Part shown: piece after piece, positions 8,501 through 16,010 of the stretch | Numbering within the stretch: position 1 is the stretch's first letter | Layout of the letters: every line of letters starts with the position of its first letter | NCBI RefSeq assembly: GCF_900236475.1 | Contig: NZ_LT963352.1 | Span: 558,001-622,000, forward strand | Direction of reading: 5' to 3' | DNA length: 64,000 bases | Source of the DNA: Streptomyces chartreusis NRRL 3882 | Lineage (GTDB): Bacteria; Actinomycetota; Actinomycetes; Streptomycetales; Streptomycetaceae | The notes under the pieces: generated by a model | Seen by the model: the letters and a program-made list of their open reading frames with translations, nothing else | Told to the model about the DNA's origin: nothing | Database searches by the model: none | Program-made: the position numbers and the translations under genes

Positions 8501-10322
8501 GACCGCTCCGGCTGCGCACACCGTGCGGATGTCCGACGGCTCCCGCGACCTGCTGGCGGTCGCGTGGCGGCCCGACGGGAAGCTGCTCTCCGTCACGGCC
8601 GCGGCCACCAAGCCCGGGGGACGGGACAGGGTCCAGCTCTGGGACACCACCGATCCCACCAGCCCCCGGCTGCGCACGACCCTGCGGAGGTCGGCCATCG
8701 CGACGGTCTTCAGCGCCGACGGCCGGTCGCTGACCACCGCCCTGCCCGGCCGCGGAATCGTGACGCTCGACGTGTCCGACCCGGATCGGGTGAAGGAGCC
8801 TGAGGGATTCAAAGCCCGGGGCAACCCCGCTGACGGCCTCTACTGGCAGCTCGACCGTTCCCCGGACGGCCGCCACCTCGTCGGGGCGGGCTCCACGGAC
8901 GGCAACGCGTGGATGTACGAGAACAGCGCCGCGACAGCTGCACCGGATGACTTCATGAAGGGCGAAGTGCTGCCCGGCAACGTGCCGCTGGTCGCCGTGG
9001 CCTACCGGCCGGACGGGCGGGGCGTGGTGACCGGTGACGAGAAGGGTGGGGTCCATCTGTGGAGTCCGCCGCCGCACAGTGTGGACGGGGCCTATACCAG
9101 CGCAGGTCGGTTCAACCCTGGTGACTCCTTCGCGCCGGAACATCGTCTTCTCGCCACCGATGACGAGGAATTGAGAACCACCATCTGGCGGCTGACCGGA
9201 ACCACGTTCCGGAAGGTGGTCACGGTGCCCGAACCGTGGCGATCCGTCGCCTTCCTGCCCGGCGGGTCGCTCTTCCTGGCCCGGGACCCGGACGGCCGGC
9301 GGACCGGCCTGTGGGACCTGTCCGGCGACCGGCCGGAACTCCGGCACGTGTTCACGGGAACACACGGTCCCACCGCCATCTCGGCGGACGGTGACCGCCT
9401 GGCCCTCCAGACCGGCGAGGACGGCCCTTTGGTCATCTGGGACGTCAGCCGCCCAGACCGGCCACGCCGCACCGGGTCGGTGCCGGTGGACACCAAGGGC
9501 ACCGTCACCCCGGCGTTCACCTCGCCGGACGTCCTCGCGGTCGCGTCCGCCGAAGGCACGCAGTTGTGGAGAATCGACCGGCCGGACAGCCCCCACCGAG
9601 GGCAGAAAGTGCCGGGTACCGCCTCGTTCTCCCTGTCTCAGGAGGGGAAGCAGCAGGCCTTGCTGCTGGTGAAGCCGGCCAAGGGCCCCAGTGCAGACGA
9701 ACGTTTGGCGGTCTACCGGCTGTCTTCCACGGCGACGGCCCACAGGCTCAGGGACGACGTGACCGTCGACCGTCAGCGGGCCACTGTCGCCTTCACCGTC
9801 CTGGACCACCGCTTCGTGGTGACCCTGCCCGCCAAGATCGGGCAGCCCCGCGTGTGGGACCTCGACGAGCCCGCGTCCAACGGCAGCAAGGACCCGCCGG
9901 CCGGCCTGCCCGGCTCACACTTTCTCATGGAGGGCGTCATGGCGGGTGACACGCGGCAGGGCGGGGTGGTCGCCGCCTGGCAGGAGGAGACCGGGGCTCG
10001 TGATCTGGCCGTCTGGGCCTTCACGGCCGACGCGTCGTCGGACGCCCCGCGCACCGGGCACTTCGAGCTGATCTACGACGTCCCCGCCGTCACGGAGGGA
10101 ATCGGCGGCTTCTCCGTCCGACAGGTCAGCCCGAACGGAGACGACCTCGTCCTCTCCACCGGCCCCGGCCCCATCGATGGGCTCGGCGGCCAACTCGTCC
10201 TGCTGCCCACGGATCCCGACCGGCTGGCGGGACTGCTCTGCGCGGTGCGGCCCGGCACCGTCCCGCGCGGTGTCTGGACGAAGGCCTTCCCCGACCTCGA
10301 GTACCACGACCCGTGCGGCTGA
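5553..10322 (+). CDS. Caspase-like protease / nSTAND NTPase / WD40 conflict-system effector
   Basis: A 1589-aa protein with three parts. (1) Residues about 15-245: caspase-fold (C14) peptidase, with His99 in CHVGHG and a catalytic Cys148 in LDCCFSG. (2) Residues about 265-690: STAND NTPase of the nSTAND1 type, introduced by PYFGMRPLG...WFFGRDREL, with Walker A GASGSGKSS (313-321) and Walker B VLVIDQFEE (Asp411); a hydrophobic segment follows at about 771-794. (3) About 855-1589: degenerate WD40 repeats such as GVYSVAYRPDG...DGTVRLW; I count about 12, enough for two propellers. This is the architecture of bacterial NLR-like proteins: ligand binding by the propeller, NTP-dependent oligomerisation, then protease activation, probably causing abortive death during phage attack. 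All key residues are present, so it looks functional. The GTG start overlaps the EACC1 stop. Confidence 0.88.
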   Translation: MTAPGQAHPGPAGSGLSLAGARAVLTGTGRHRNGSRLADLPGVDTTLDDLAQLLHELCGMPREHVLRVPSDAGPEAVVEAVTQACEEADGVVLFCHVGHGLLGPANKLYLATHWSMDAQRVTAAVPYETVKGLLEEAPFGSAVILDCCFSGISQAPHGSGAVGPYVQVRPSGSFLLASASSYAPSFAPEGQRHTLFGGKLISLLRDGDPAGPPMLTLEGLHRGIEERSDDTTRPHVSSEGTLGGLVIAPNRAYRFPGPPAADPPAPLPCPYFGMRPLGPKESTWFFGRDRELDQLTEAVEAPDAERRPVIVIGASGSGKSSLLGAGLLARLDHHHATGRTRTWPVLRMLSPGRTPLHSLASQWAAATGLPPDTVLAELAAGRFPAPPADAPGDHEQARRPAGAVPRVLVIDQFEEVFTTAAKTERADFLRLVSGSPDCDRSGPDDARPRIVLAVRADFYGECLADPGLRAALSSTSPVHCAPLDGQALRDAIEGPAERSGLDLEPGLVDRILSDLRRPDGETPVEERPAAALPLLAHALQRTWVNRSGARMTLAGYQATGGIWNAVTESCKTLHDNLTPAERRSLRTLLLSLVHLTPTGEPVARRVTFEDVLAAHGPDERERLRVVCELLREKSLITLDQDGLRIAHEALLYAWTDLRTWILGARARLLARQQLTEAAHAWDVGHRHRDYLYTGNRLSAVRAWAGPGNGPDTAKRPPAQRTLPEVPSNPLASGTVTTDEEDTGGDAPPVLTALEREFLHSSLRADRRRKLTRALLTGGVLALALLLTVVGTLAYTERAKSREQAAVLASERIAAQADVLRAQDPAAALDLSLTAYRTSPTEEAKASLVRSALAPVHTSIAGHTKGVYSVAYRPDGAVLASSSRDGTVRLWHTGDRYRPRPGPVIRVGTNSSVFWAPDGRHLYVQTVKDLQVYDLRQIDRPRRTARATTEGLERPYRPALSSDGTTLAVPLARGRMVLWDLRDPTAPAAHTVRMSDGSRDLLAVAWRPDGKLLSVTAAATKPGGRDRVQLWDTTDPTSPRLRTTLRRSAIATVFSADGRSLTTALPGRGIVTLDVSDPDRVKEPEGFKARGNPADGLYWQLDRSPDGRHLVGAGSTDGNAWMYENSAATAAPDDFMKGEVLPGNVPLVAVAYRPDGRGVVTGDEKGGVHLWSPPPHSVDGAYTSAGRFNPGDSFAPEHRLLATDDEELRTTIWRLTGTTFRKVVTVPEPWRSVAFLPGGSLFLARDPDGRRTGLWDLSGDRPELRHVFTGTHGPTAISADGDRLALQTGEDGPLVIWDVSRPDRPRRTGSVPVDTKGTVTPAFTSPDVLAVASAEGTQLWRIDRPDSPHRGQKVPGTASFSLSQEGKQQALLLVKPAKGPSADERLAVYRLSSTATAHRLRDDVTVDRQRATVAFTVLDHRFVVTLPAKIGQPRVWDLDEPASNGSKDPPAGLPGSHFLMEGVMAGDTRQGGVVAAWQEETGARDLAVWAFTADASSDAPRTGHFELIYDVPAVTEGIGGFSVRQVSPNGDDLVLSTGPGPIDGLGGQLVLLPTDPDRLAGLLCAVRPGTVPRGVWTKAFPDLEYHDPCG

Positions 10323-10429
10323 GCGGGCAGCTGTACGCGTACGGCCTCGGGCGGCCCCCGGCTTGCCCAGCGTGCTGGTGAGCGCGGACGACCGTGGAGT
10401 CGACGGACACCGTCCAGGTAAGTACGTAC

Positions 10430-10680
10430 GCGCTGCTGCGGGGACAGGTTCTGAAGGAGATCGCGTCCATCCACCGAGCCCGGGGCGACCAGCAGTCGGC
10501 GTCTGCCCGGCCGAGCATGCCCTGGAGGTCCACCGGTCCACCGGCCACCGCATCGGTGAGGCAAGGGCGCTCCGCGTTCTGGCCCACAGCCGGTTCATCC
10601 TCGCAGGCACTGCACCTGTCCGAGGAGTGCGGAGCCACGGCCGACGGGGAGGAACTGCGCCGCGCCGCCGGAACGTTCTG
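10430..10680 (+). pseudogene. Decayed fragment of an AfsR/SARP-type TPR regulator
   Basis: The 510-nt gap between the WD40 effector and the sulfatase gene holds no intact ORF. Pieces in different frames align in order with the C-terminal TPR region of AfsR-like regulators: EIASIHRARGDQQSA, then AEHALEVHRSTGHRIGEAR followed by ALRVLAHS (about 10509-10590), then QALHLSEECGATADGEELRR (about 10602-10665). The HRSTGHRIGEARAL segment is very characteristic of these TPRs. At least two frameshifts separate the pieces. Whether an AfsR-type gene stood here or only a fragment was inserted cannot be told. Sequence 10323-10429 and 10681-10832 shows nothing recognisable. Confidence 0.6.
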
Positions 10681-10832
10681 CTGTTCTGGCTCCCGGCGTA
10701 CTCTTTGCGCGCGGTTGACCTTCGTCGTTGAACAGGCGGTGACGGTCGGCCGTACGGAGCATGACGGACCCGGCCCTACGAAGCTGATCCGCCGCGCCAG
10801 GCAGCAAGGCCATGTACGGAAGGAACCTCCGC

Positions 10833-12674
10833 GTGTCGCACCACACGCCGTCTCGTCATCTGCCCGACACCGACAGGGAAGCCGACACCGCCGCGGCCGA
10901 CCCGGCGGACGACGGCACCGAGCCCGCGGCCGTCGCGGAAGAAGCAGCGGCATCCGAGACGGAGCCCCGGGACAGCGGCGACACGGCTACGGATGTGGCC
11001 ACACCGGCCACCGCCCGGGAACATGGCCGACGGCGTGGATGGCGGGCAAGGCATCCAGGCGCGGCACGCTCCCTGAGCGTCGGTACGACCGTCCTGGCCG
11101 GCGCGCTCGTGCTCTTCGCGCTGCTGCTGCCGAACCGGATCGAGCGGATCGAGTTCGCCTCGTTCGTTCGTATCCCCGCCGAGGGTGTGCTGCTCGCGGG
11201 TCTGCTGCTCGCGCTGCCGCCGAGGCCCCGGCGGATCGTGGCAGTCGTCTCGGGCCTGTTCCTCGGGCTGGTCACGGTCCTGAAGTTCGTCGACATGGGC
11301 TTCTACCAGGTGCTGGCCCGGCCCTTCGACCTGGTCCTGGACTGGATTCTGATCGAGAACGCCACGGACTTCCTGCGGGAGACGTTCGGCCGTACCGGCC
11401 AGGTGCTGGCGGTGATCGGGGTGATCGTGCTGCTCGTCGCGGTGCTGGTCCTCACGACCCTCGCCGTGGTGCGGCTGACGAACCTCATGGTCCGGCACCG
11501 TCCTGTCGCCGCCCGTACGACGCTGGTCCTCGGCACGGCGTGGATCACCTGCATGACCCTGGGCGTGCAGATCGGCACCGTGCCGATCGCCACCAAGGGC
11601 AACGCGGAGTTCCTCGGCAACCGCGTGGACCAGGTGCGTGCGGGGCTGAAGGACGCGCGGGTCTTCCGGAAGCAGGCCGCCGTGGACGCCTTCGCGAAGA
11701 CGCCGCCGGACCAGTTGCTCACGGGCCTGCGCGGCAAGGACGTCCTGTTCACCTTCATCGAGAGCTACGGCCGGGTCGCGATCGACGACCCGGCGATGGC
11801 GAAGCAGACCGACGCGGTGCTGAAGGAGGGCACCGCGTCGCTCAAGGCGGCCGGGTTCGAGTCGCGCAGCGGCTGGTTGCAGTCGCCGGTGACGGGCGCG
11901 GGCAGCTGGCTCGCCCACTCGACGTTCCTGTCCGGCCTGTGGATCAAGAACCAGCAGCGGTACCGCAGCCTGACCACCAGCGACCGCATGACGCTGACCA
12001 AGTACTTCGGAAAGACCGGCGCCTGGCGGACCGTCGGCATCGTCCCGGGTGTGCGCCGGGCCTGGCCGGAGGGCAAGTACTTCGGCCTGGACCACATCTA
12101 CGACTCCGAGCACCTCGGTTACCACGGCCCGTACTTCAGCTGGACGCCCGTGCCCGACCAGTTCAGCATGGAGGCCTTCCAGCGCCTGGAGCACGGCAGG
12201 AAGGACCGCGAGCCGATCATGGCGGAGATCATCCTGGCCTCCAGCCACAACCCCTGGTCCCCCATCGCCCACATGATCGACTGGGAGGACCTCGGTGACG
12301 GTTCGGTGTTCCACCGCATCAAGAAGGAGGGCACCAACCCCACGGAGGTCTGGAAGGACCCGGAGAAGGTGCGCACCGAGTACCGGCGTGCCATCGAGTA
12401 CTCGATCCGCAGCCTGACCGAGTGGGTCGAGCGCTACGGCGACGAGAACACGGTGCTCGTCTTCCTCGGCGACCACCAGCCGGTGCCGACGGTCACCGCG
12501 GGGGACACCGGCAAGGACGTGCCGGTCACCATCGTCGCGCACGACAAGAAGGTCCTGGACCGGGTCGCCGACTGGGGCTGGACCGACGGCCTCAAGCCGG
12601 CCCCGGACGCGCCCCGGTGGGGCATGGACAAGTTCCGCGACCGTTTCATGACGGCGTACGGTCCGCAGGGCTGA
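10833..12674 (+). CDS. Membrane-anchored sulfatase/LTA-synthase-like phosphotransferase
   Basis: A 613-aa protein. It begins with about 80 acidic, disordered cytoplasmic residues, followed by roughly five membrane helices (about 84-105, 113-131, 133-152, 188-212, 228-245). A large extracytoplasmic domain starts near residue 300 with VLFTFIESYGR and ends with FLGDHQPVPTVTA. The metal-binding segments at the two ends of this domain are typical of the alkaline-phosphatase/sulfatase superfamily. Family members act on envelope polymers, for example glycerol-phosphate transfer. I chose the GTG at 10833 because GGAAGGA lies 9 nt upstream; an in-frame ATG at 10812 is possible. It stands alone and its 3' end overlaps the convergent hydrolase gene by 29 bp. 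The substrate is unknown. Confidence 0.82.
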   Translation: MSHHTPSRHLPDTDREADTAAADPADDGTEPAAVAEEAAASETEPRDSGDTATDVATPATAREHGRRRGWRARHPGAARSLSVGTTVLAGALVLFALLLPNRIERIEFASFVRIPAEGVLLAGLLLALPPRPRRIVAVVSGLFLGLVTVLKFVDMGFYQVLARPFDLVLDWILIENATDFLRETFGRTGQVLAVIGVIVLLVAVLVLTTLAVVRLTNLMVRHRPVAARTTLVLGTAWITCMTLGVQIGTVPIATKGNAEFLGNRVDQVRAGLKDARVFRKQAAVDAFAKTPPDQLLTGLRGKDVLFTFIESYGRVAIDDPAMAKQTDAVLKEGTASLKAAGFESRSGWLQSPVTGAGSWLAHSTFLSGLWIKNQQRYRSLTTSDRMTLTKYFGKTGAWRTVGIVPGVRRAWPEGKYFGLDHIYDSEHLGYHGPYFSWTPVPDQFSMEAFQRLEHGRKDREPIMAEIILASSHNPWSPIAHMIDWEDLGDGSVFHRIKKEGTNPTEVWKDPEKVRTEYRRAIEYSIRSLTEWVERYGDENTVLVFLGDHQPVPTVTAGDTGKDVPVTIVAHDKKVLDRVADWGWTDGLKPAPDAPRWGMDKFRDRFMTAYGPQG

Positions 12675-13359
12675 GGAACTCCCCCACCGCCGCGAGGAAC
12701 TCCCGGGGCCGTGCCTCGTGCACGAGGTGCCCGGCGTCGATGGTGACGCGCCGGGCATCGGGCAGCAGCTCGGCGAGGGCGTCGATCTGCTCCTGGGGGA
12801 TCAGGCTGGTCGGCCCGCCACCGATCAGCAGCGTCGGCATGGTGATCCGCCCCATGTCGTCCCACCACACGGGGTCCGGGGCGTTGCGCTGTTCGTCGGT
12901 GGCGAGGATCATCGCCCAGTCGTACGGCAGGTCCCCGCCCGGATGTTCGGCGGGCGGGCGCGGCGGGTCCAGCGGGAAGGGCGCGGGGACGTCCTCCAGG
13001 ACGAGCCGCCGTACGAGCCGCGGGCTGTGCTGGGCGAGCAGGCAGGCGACGGCGCCGCCGAGCGAGTGGCCCACGACGTCGGCGCGGGCGATGCCGAGCG
13101 CGCCGAGGAAGGCGTGCACGTCGTCGCGCATGGCCGCGTAGGCGTATCCGCCGGGCCAGTCGCTGCGGCCGTGTCCGCGCAGGTCGGGGGCGTACACCCG
13201 GCGGGGCCCGGCGGCCAGCGCGGGGGCGATCTCCGCCCAGTCGGCGCCGTCGGTCCCGCGGGCGTGCAGGAGGACGACGGGCGGCGCGTCCGCCGGCCCC
13301 CAGACGCGGTAGGCCTGGGTGATGCCGTTCGCCCGTACGGTGCGTGGTTCGGTGTCCAT
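12646..13359 (-). CDS. Alpha/beta-fold hydrolase
   Basis: A 237-aa alpha/beta hydrolase with the oxyanion-side LLHARGTDGADW, DLRGHGRSDWPG, the nucleophile elbow VVGHSLGGAVA, and a C-terminal catalytic His in IDAGHLVHEARP. The ATG at 13359 (MDTEPRTVRANG) is chosen; the open frame continues 42 codons upstream but with unlikely composition. The product is most similar in layout to small esterases or hydrolases of the proline-iminopeptidase/haloperoxidase-like group. The gene end overlaps the convergent sulfatase gene by 29 bp. It lies beside a second hydrolase on the same strand; the two may be co-transcribed. The substrate is not predictable. Confidence 0.85.
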   Translation of the reverse strand: MDTEPRTVRANGITQAYRVWGPADAPPVVLLHARGTDGADWAEIAPALAAGPRRVYAPDLRGHGRSDWPGGYAYAAMRDDVHAFLGALGIARADVVGHSLGGAVACLLAQHSPRLVRRLVLEDVPAPFPLDPPRPPAEHPGGDLPYDWAMILATDEQRNAPDPVWWDDMGRITMPTLLIGGGPTSLIPQEQIDALAELLPDARRVTIDAGHLVHEARPREFLAAVGEFLSPADRTPS

Positions 13360-13421
13360 GCCGGGCACGGTAGCGGGGTGCGGACCGCGGGCCGGGCCCG
13401 CTCTGCGGACAGCAGAGGATC

Positions 13422-14264
13422 TCAGTCCCGGGCGCGGAAGAAGCGTGCGACGCGTCGCACGAACCACTCCGGGTCGTCCAGCCACGGGTAGTGTCCGGCC
13501 CCCGGCTGCACCGCGACCTCGACCGCCGGGAATGCCTCGGCGGCACGCCGGGCCAGGCCGGGGCGGGGGCCGCCGTCGACCTCACCGGCGAGGACGAGCA
13601 CCGGGGCGGTGACGCGGGCCAGGGCGGTCCGGGTCGCGTCCGGGTCGTAGGCGCCGTCCGCGCCGTAGCGGTCCGCGGCGAGGTCGTTGGTCTCGTCCTC
13701 CTCGCGGTCGGCGTGGGCCCGTGCGGTGTCGTCCCAACGGCCGTAGAAGAACGGCAGGAACACGGGGTCGAAGTCACCGGTACCGGACAGCCAGGCCTCG
13801 AACGCCGGGAACGCGTCGGCGAACCAGGGTTCCGCCGCGCGCAGCCGGGCCGCCGCGAGCCGGTCCTCGGCCGTCGCCGGCAGGCCCAGCGCCCACGGGA
13901 TGGCGGTGATGAGCGCCAGCCGTCCCGTCCTGTGCGGATACCGAGCCGCGTACAGCAGGGCGAGACTGCCGCCCGCCGAGTGTGCGAGCACGTCCATCCG
14001 CTCCAGGCCCAGGTGGCGGCGCAGCGCCTCGACGTCGTCCACGAGCCGGTCGCAACGGTAGGTCGCCGGATCCTCGGGCACCGCGGACTGTCCGGTGCCG
14101 CGCAGATCGAGGAACACCAGCTGGCGGTGGGCGTCCAGTCCGCCCAGGTTCCCGAGGTACGCGGAGGCGCGCATGGGCCCGCCGGGCAGCACGACCAGCG
14201 TCTCACCCGCTCCGCGCAGGTGACAGGCGAGCCGGGTGCCGTCCGGGGCGGTGAAGATCGGCAT
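13422..14264 (-). CDS. Alpha/beta hydrolase, proline-iminopeptidase-like
   Basis: A 280-aa alpha/beta hydrolase with a PGGPMRAS oxyanion motif, DLRGTGQSAVPED, the nucleophile elbow LAHSAGGSLAL, and the C-terminal QPGAGHYPWLDDPE with the likely catalytic His. The PGGP plus DLRGTGQS combination is typical of the proline iminopeptidase/tricorn-interacting factor branch. The start is the ATG at 14264; a GTG 15 nt upstream is an alternative. It follows the acyl-CoA ligase gene by 64 nt on the same strand, so the three minus-strand genes from 15855 to 12646 may form one unit. The physiological substrate is unknown. Confidence 0.85.
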   Translation of the reverse strand: MPIFTAPDGTRLACHLRGAGETLVVLPGGPMRASAYLGNLGGLDAHRQLVFLDLRGTGQSAVPEDPATYRCDRLVDDVEALRRHLGLERMDVLAHSAGGSLALLYAARYPHRTGRLALITAIPWALGLPATAEDRLAAARLRAAEPWFADAFPAFEAWLSGTGDFDPVFLPFFYGRWDDTARAHADREEDETNDLAADRYGADGAYDPDATRTALARVTAPVLVLAGEVDGGPRPGLARRAAEAFPAVEVAVQPGAGHYPWLDDPEWFVRRVARFFRARD

Positions 14265-14328
14265 GGCCCCGATCCTCACGCTCTCGGAGTCTTCGGCGCA
14301 ACGCGTTTCGTCGGGGGACGGCGCGGCG

Positions 14329-15855
14329 TCATCCGTCCGAGGCCGCGAGACCCGGCCCGCCCCCGAGGCCTTTCCGGAGCTCCCGCTTGAGGATCTTCCC
14401 GCTGGCGTTGCGCGGGAGGCTCTCCACGAACACCACCCGCTTCGGAGCCTTGAAGGGGGCGAGCTTCTCGCGGGTGTGGGCGATGAGTTCCGCCTCGGTG
14501 ACCTCGCCGCGTGGGACGACGACGGCTGTGACGGCCTCGATCCAGCGTTCGTCGGGCAGGCCCACGACCGCGGCCTCGGCGACCTGGGGATGGGTGTACA
14601 GGGCGTCCTCGACCTGGCGTGAAGCGACCAGTACACCACCGGAGTTGATGACGTCCTTCACCCGGTCGACGATCGTGTAGTAGCCGTGCGCGTCCCGTAC
14701 CGCGAGGTCGCCGGAGCGGAACCAGCCGTCGCGGAAGGCCTCGGCGGTCTCCTCGGGCTTGTCCCAGTAGCCCTCGCACAGTTGCGGAGAGCGGTAGACG
14801 ATCTCGCCGGGGGTGCCGTCCGGTACGTCCTTGCCGTCCTCGTCGACGACCCGCGCGTCGACGAACAGCACCGGACGGCCGCAGGAGTCCATGCGCCCCT
14901 TGTGTTCCTCGGGGGCGAGGACCGTGGCCAGGGGGCCGATCTCGCTCTGCCCGAAGCAGTTGTAGAACGCCAGTTCCGGCAGGCGTTCCTTCAGCCGTTC
15001 CAGTACGGGGACCGGCATGATCGACGCCCCGTAGTACGCCTTGCGCAGGCCGCCCAGGTCGCGGGTGGCGAAGTCGGGGCGGTTGGACAGGGCGATCCAG
15101 ACGGTGGGCGGGGCGAACAGGCTGTCCACGCGGCCCGCTTCGACCAGGTCGAAGAGCCGGTCGCCGTCGGGTGCGTCGAGGATGATGTTCGTCGCGCCGA
15201 CCGCGAGGTAGGGCAGCAGGAAGACGTGCATCTGCGCCGAGTGGTAGAGGGGCAGCGAGTGCACGGGACGGTCGCCCGCACTGAGGTCGAGGGCGGTGAT
15301 CGCGCTCAGGTACTCGTGCACCAGGGCACGGTGCGTCATCATCGCGCCCTTGGGCAGGGCGGTCGTCCCGGACGTGTACAGCAGTTGCACGAGGTCCTCG
15401 GTGCGCGGCTCGGGGCCGTCGTACGGGGGCGCCTCGGTGAGCCGGGCGAGGAGTGAGCCGTGGGCGTCGCGCAGGGGCACCGTGCGTACGCCGTCGGGGA
15501 GTCGTGCGGCGAGGTCCGGGTCGGTGAGGACCAGGGAGCTGCCGGACTGGCCGACGATGTAGGCGAGGTCGTCGCCGGTCAGGTTCTGGTTGACGGGTAC
15601 GTGCACCAGGCCCGCGCGGGCGCAGGCCAGGAAGGCGATCAGGTAGGCGTCGGAGTTGTGGCCGTACGCGCCCACCCGGTCGCCCGGGGACAGCCCCAGG
15701 GCGAGGAGGACGCTCGCCGCGCGGGAGACGGCGGTGTCCAGCTCGTCGTACGTCCAGGTGCGGTCGCCGTACTCGACCGCGACGCGCGCCGGGGTGCGCC
15801 GGGCGCTGCGTCGCAGGACTCCGTCGACCGTGCTGCCGTGTCCGGGCGTCGTCAT
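14329..15855 (-). CDS. Acyl-CoA synthetase (long-chain-fatty-acid-CoA-ligase-like)
   Basis: A 508-aa ANL enzyme with P-loop LLYTSGTTALPKGAMM, a YNCFGQSEIGP adenylate motif, GDLAVRD and DRVKD in the hinge, and the C-terminal NASGKILKREL lysine. It should form acyl-AMP and then acyl-CoA. The start is set at the ATG 15855 (MTTPGHGS), with a modest GGA site 9 nt upstream; a GTG 21 nt earlier is possible. The region upstream (15856-16010) lacks the TCTGA/TCAGA operator seen before the two other ligase operons in the window, so it is probably regulated separately. The acyl substrate cannot be inferred. Confidence 0.86.
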   Translation of the reverse strand: MTTPGHGSTVDGVLRRSARRTPARVAVEYGDRTWTYDELDTAVSRAASVLLALGLSPGDRVGAYGHNSDAYLIAFLACARAGLVHVPVNQNLTGDDLAYIVGQSGSSLVLTDPDLAARLPDGVRTVPLRDAHGSLLARLTEAPPYDGPEPRTEDLVQLLYTSGTTALPKGAMMTHRALVHEYLSAITALDLSAGDRPVHSLPLYHSAQMHVFLLPYLAVGATNIILDAPDGDRLFDLVEAGRVDSLFAPPTVWIALSNRPDFATRDLGGLRKAYYGASIMPVPVLERLKERLPELAFYNCFGQSEIGPLATVLAPEEHKGRMDSCGRPVLFVDARVVDEDGKDVPDGTPGEIVYRSPQLCEGYWDKPEETAEAFRDGWFRSGDLAVRDAHGYYTIVDRVKDVINSGGVLVASRQVEDALYTHPQVAEAAVVGLPDERWIEAVTAVVVPRGEVTEAELIAHTREKLAPFKAPKRVVFVESLPRNASGKILKRELRKGLGGGPGLAASDG

Positions 15856-16010
15856 GACACCTGATCCTCGGTTCACCTCCGGTCGAGGTCAAGGACCGAC
15901 CGGCTCAACCCTGCCGCCGCCCGAGGCGTCCGAGGTCATGGTACCGATGTGCGAACGCGGCACGTCCGTACCCTCAAGTCCCCTTTCCCTCACTGATATT
16001 GGAGGGCACG

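Noticed and set aside
6588..9809. 1073-codon minus-strand open frame antisense to the caspase/WD40 gene
   Set aside because: High GC keeps antisense frames open. The translation is low-complexity with no domain motif, whereas the plus-strand protein has several.
10394..12298. Long plus-strand open frame of 634 codons overlapping the membrane sulfatase gene
   Set aside because: It is an Arg/Gly/Pro-rich shadow in a different frame of the sulfatase gene, which has clear family motifs. Only its first part coincides with the TPR remnant.
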